Source: CALDTK01 sp965213735 (GTDB lineage: Bacteria; Bacteroidota; Bacteroidia; Chitinophagales; Saprospiraceae). From it: a stretch of 64,000 nt of DNA. Position numbers and translations under genes: made by a program. Below the pieces are notes generated by a model, which ran no database searches, was not told the origin of the DNA, and saw only the letters and a list, made by a program, of their open reading frames with translations. Location: positions 2,046,001-2,110,000 of the forward strand of contig CBDCAB010000005.1 of the NCBI GenBank assembly GCA_965213735.1, written 5' to 3'. Positions 61,851 to 64,000 of the stretch are shown here, one piece after another; within the stretch, counting starts at the first letter, position 1; every line of letters begins with the position of its first letter.

Positions 61851-62390
61851 TTGAGCAAGAAACGATTCACTAGTGGCCTCGACAGCGTCTTCTCTCCCGA
61901 AGCGCAGTACGAGCCAAATATCGATGAGAGTCCCTGGCTGCTCGAAACCTCGGTTAAACCCGAGGCGCGGCGCAGTAGCCCAGAACCCAAACGCGCCCCC
62001 AGAAGGCCCACCAAGAGCTTCACCTCAGACCTCGAAACACTCTTTGCGGCAGCCTCAGTCGAGCGCCCACGCGAGCAAACTCCTGCCGTAGAAGAACAAA
62101 ATGCCCGCGCCCGCAACCGACCCCGCCGGCGCGTGGGTATGTTCACCGGCCTCGACAACCTTATCCGCGATACCACCAACGGCAAAGCCATAGAGCAACA
62201 AGCCGTTGCCGCTGCGGAAGAAGTCACACAACGCAAACGCGTCACCTTCACCTACGACCGCGAGCGCTTTGCCCGCCTCAAGCATATCGCCCGCCTCGAA
62301 AACTCCTACCTCAAAGACATTATCAGTGGTCTTTTAAACGACTACATTAGCGCTTACGAAGTGGAGCAAGGTCCGCTCTCAGTACCATAG
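61851..62390 (+). CDS. Ribbon-helix-helix ParA partner with triple FTSxLDxLF motif
   Basis: The protein has 179 residues, TTG start. The C-terminus (~128-170, KRVTFTYDRERFARLKHIAR, then SYLKDIISGLLNDYI) looks like a ribbon-helix-helix DNA-binding domain. The preceding ~125 residues are Pro, Arg and Glu rich and probably disordered. They carry three copies of a short motif: FTSGLDSVF (6-14), FTSDLETLF (57-65) and FTGLDNLI (98-105). Such spaced motifs are what a multivalent partner-binding tail looks like. It probably works with ParA as a DNA- or cargo-adaptor. Terminator 40 bp downstream. Confidence 0.72.
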   Translation: MSKKRFTSGLDSVFSPEAQYEPNIDESPWLLETSVKPEARRSSPEPKRAPRRPTKSFTSDLETLFAAASVERPREQTPAVEEQNARARNRPRRRVGMFTGLDNLIRDTTNGKAIEQQAVAAAEEVTQRKRVTFTYDRERFARLKHIARLENSYLKDIISGLLNDYISAYEVEQGPLSVP

Positions 62391-62430
62391 CTGACGCACC
62401 TGCCGCCCCCACTTCTGATCCCTTGAGCAC

Positions 62431-62474
62431 AAGCCCCCTTTCCGCCACCAGAAGCGCGGAGGGGGCTTCTTTTC
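62431..62474 (+). terminator. Terminator after the ParA-partner gene
   Basis: AAGCCCCCT pairs with AGGGGGCTT around a GC-rich inner loop, followed by CTTTT. Confidence 0.82.
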
Positions 62475-62508
62475 GTAGAGCAACTACCTTGGGCGCGCAA
62501 GCTGTACC

Positions 62509-63174
62509 ATGAGTTCGACGCCTTTTATCCCATATCATAGCCCGAGCTACGACGAAGCTACTTCACTCGCCCGCAGCCTCGAATACGAAGCATTTATGAA
62601 CACGCGGCGCTCGCTGCGTCACTTTTCCGACCGCCCCGTTGCTCCTCAAGTCATTGCATCTATTGTGCGCACAGCCAGTACTGCACCGAGCGGCGCACAT
62701 AAACAACCCTGGATGTTCTGCCTCGTCAACAGCCCTGAGGTGAAGCGCCAAATTCGCGAGGCGGCAGAGCAAGAAGAGTACGAAAACTACCATGGACGTA
62801 TGAGCGAGGAATGGCTAGCCGATCTCGAAGTCTTTAATACCGACTGGCATAAACCTTTCCTCGAAATCGCTCCCTGGCTGATCGTGGTCTTCAAGAAGGC
62901 TTTCGACTACGCCCCAGATGGTGCCCGCTCCAAAAACTACTACGTCAACGAAAGCGTCGGCATTGCCACAGGATTTTTGCTGGCAGCAATTCACCAGGCA
63001 GGCTTGGTAGCGCTGACTCACACCCCGAGTCCGATGAACTTTCTCCAGAAGGTGTTGGAGCGGCCCGACAACGAGAGGCCATTTCTGTTAATTCCCGTCG
63101 GCTATCCAGCAGAGGATGCGCAGGTGCCCCAGCTTTCGCGAAAACCGCTTGAAGATATAGCGCAGTACTACTAG
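62509..63174 (+). CDS. Nitroreductase-family flavoprotein, iodotyrosine-deiodinase-like
   Basis: The protein has 221 residues. FMN-binding motifs NTRRSLRHFSDRPV and TASTAPSGAHKQPWMF, then EYENYHGRMSEEWLADLEVF, TDWHKPFLEIAPWLIVVFKK and a C-terminal PVGYPAEDAQVP. These match the iodotyrosine-deiodinase-like branch of the nitroreductase superfamily. The true bacterial substrate is not known (halogenated tyrosines or other aromatics are possible). A one-mismatch 14-mer lies near the 3' end (63132-63145), coding LSRK. Its 3' end overlaps the convergent protease gene by 4 bp. Confidence 0.88.
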   Translation: MSSTPFIPYHSPSYDEATSLARSLEYEAFMNTRRSLRHFSDRPVAPQVIASIVRTASTAPSGAHKQPWMFCLVNSPEVKRQIREAAEQEEYENYHGRMSEEWLADLEVFNTDWHKPFLEIAPWLIVVFKKAFDYAPDGARSKNYYVNESVGIATGFLLAAIHQAGLVALTHTPSPMNFLQKVLERPDNERPFLLIPVGYPAEDAQVPQLSRKPLEDIAQYY

Positions 63175-64000
63175 CTATCGGAATCAGCTGGCGTGGGTAG
63201 CGCTGGCAGTGCAGCGTGGGTGGCATTTTCAATGCTTGCTCCAGGGCGGTACTGAAGCTTGCCCCGTTGCTTCCTGTTGCTCAGTAAATAGATGCCTTCC
63301 CAGGTCAAGCCACAGCTGTTGTGTAGCTGACCGTTGAGGCGTAGCGTAGCTCCAGGATGAACAGTAATGCGGTGCTGCGCAGGCATACTTAAGCGGCAGT
63401 TCACCTCGAGATACGCTCCCGGTAGCAAGGTAAGGTTGCCCTCCAAATCGACTTCGTGGTTGAGCACCAGCGAATCGCTCAGCATCACATCGCCACCCGC
63501 TGAGCCTTTACACCAATGGCTTTCGACGAAGTTGCGCGTCTTGCTGTCGAGCCTGGTGATTGCTGCATACACTCGACCGATTTGACAAGGCGTGAGGGCC
63601 GAAGAGTGAGCCGTGTAGTCCATGATGTTGTTGCTCACTTGGTTGCAACCAGCAGGTTCGTTAAAGTTCCAGCAGTTGCGATGAGTTGGCGTGTCATCGC
63701 AGCCATCGTTTTGCGCCCATGTATGCCTGAGCGTATACATATGCCCCACCTCGTGAATGAGGTTGGCGTGCTGAGGGTAAGGCTTGTCAAAGGCCGTCCA
63801 GCGATCCACGAGCTTGAGGTAACGATCGCCGATTGCTACGCCTGCCCCGCCACCTTTATAGCGCGTACTGGCAAGGCTATCGGGGTGGTGCGAGAGCAGG
63901 AAGACGTTAATCACGGAGTCGCTGCTGCGCCCGTACCGGCGAAAAGCTTCATCGTTGCCAATATTTTGATTGCGACCCTTATGCACATGCCAGGGCACTT
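63171..64000 (-). CDS. M43-like (pappalysin-type) metalloprotease, 5' end outside window
   Basis: The frame is open to the right edge; about 276 residues are visible. Zinc site HEVGHMYTLRHTW fits HExxHxxxxxH, followed by the Met-turn NNIMDYT, and cysteines in GCDDTPTHRNC and CNQVSNN. The motif carries Tyr-Thr-Leu where M43 enzymes usually have G-L. The last ~110 residues form a beta-rich tail (LTLLPGAYLEVNCRL, HPGATLRLNGQL) and end in ALPALPTPADSDS with no T9SS sorting domain. Probably secreted; the signal sequence would lie upstream of this window. Confidence 0.75.
   Translation of the reverse strand, partial: VPWHVHKGRNQNIGNDEAFRRYGRSSDSVINVFLLSHHPDSLASTRYKGGGAGVAIGDRYLKLVDRWTAFDKPYPQHANLIHEVGHMYTLRHTWAQNDGCDDTPTHRNCWNFNEPAGCNQVSNNIMDYTAHSSALTPCQIGRVYAAITRLDSKTRNFVESHWCKGSAGGDVMLSDSLVLNHEVDLEGNLTLLPGAYLEVNCRLSMPAQHRITVHPGATLRLNGQLHNSCGLTWEGIYLLSNRKQRGKLQYRPGASIENATHAALPALPTPADSDS

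Noticed and set aside
1..64000. CRISPR arrays, tRNA or rRNA genes, insertion sequences, prophage
   Set aside because: I found no direct-repeat/spacer array, no tRNA-like TPsiC arm with a matching acceptor stem, and no transposase or phage structural gene. This was by reading only; a tRNA scan and a homology search would settle it.

Overview
The window reads as chromosomal DNA of a gliding-lineage member of the Bacteroidota. The evidence is a type IX secretion (T9SS) cluster (PorV, PorU, a PorP/SprF-like protein, GldJ), a T9SS-type C-terminal sorting domain on the first gene, TAnnTTTG promoter elements, few visible Shine-Dalgarno sites, a zinc-less L36 and a long L17. Base composition looks above 50% GC, and the carotenoid genes fit a 1'-hydroxylated monocyclic carotenoid. 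A Saprospiria/Lewinella-like organism is a reasonable guess but not proven.

Layout. Positions 1-5.1 kb hold the 3' end of a secreted T9SS cargo gene, a PDZ/multi-TM sensor-like protein without a kinase domain, and an acyl-ACP thioesterase whose 3' end runs into a GC-rich short repeat. Positions 5.15-24.4 kb are the contiguous str-S10-spc-alpha ribosomal superoperon (rpsL to rplQ, with fusA, secY, map, infA and rpoA). It has a near-perfect str promoter, an internal infA promoter, two genes of under 60 codons (rpmD, rpmJ) and a terminator after rplQ. Positions 24.6-28.3 kb carry carA, eno, a DivIC/FtsB-like gene and sucD.

Positions 28.3-34.8 kb (minus strand) hold a 1300-residue NtrY-like sensor kinase followed by tightly packed crtD/crtI-like, cruF-like and crtZ genes. 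The RNase P RNA gene (rnpB) lies at 34.88-35.27 kb. Positions 35.3-44.6 kb are the T9SS/gliding block: porU-porV leftward, porP-gldJ-murF rightward. Positions 44.8-50.3 kb carry a degenerate arginase-fold protein, an OmpA/TSP3 protein, a CoA-binding protein, the E2 subunit of a 2-oxoacid dehydrogenase and recR. Positions 50.3-57.9 kb carry a GT2 glycosyltransferase fused to a degenerate sugar-phosphotransferase-like half, an M20 amidohydrolase, an NtrC-like regulator without a DNA-binding domain, a LOG-family protein and a putative porin. Positions 58-64 kb carry rlmB, an approximately 1.1 kb non-coding block of composite repeats, a LexA/CI-like S24 regulator, a ParA ATPase with a ribbon-helix-helix partner, a nitroreductase of the iodotyrosine-deiodinase type and a truncated M43-like metalloprotease.

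The strongest unexplained signals are four. (1) A 14-mer, GCTTTCGCCAAAAC, is present seven times exactly and about seven more times with one mismatch, on both strands, inside and outside genes and in several reading frames. (2) The ParA partner protein carries three copies of a short FTSxLDxLF-like motif in a disordered N-terminal region. (3) Interspersed intergenic elements include a composite A/B repeat, a 24-bp palindrome present twice, and an inverted-repeat element present twice 55 kb apart. (4) The NtrC-like regulator lacks a helix-turn-helix, has GAFTSA instead of GAFTGA, and sits behind a sequence that matches a -24/-12 (sigma-54) promoter.
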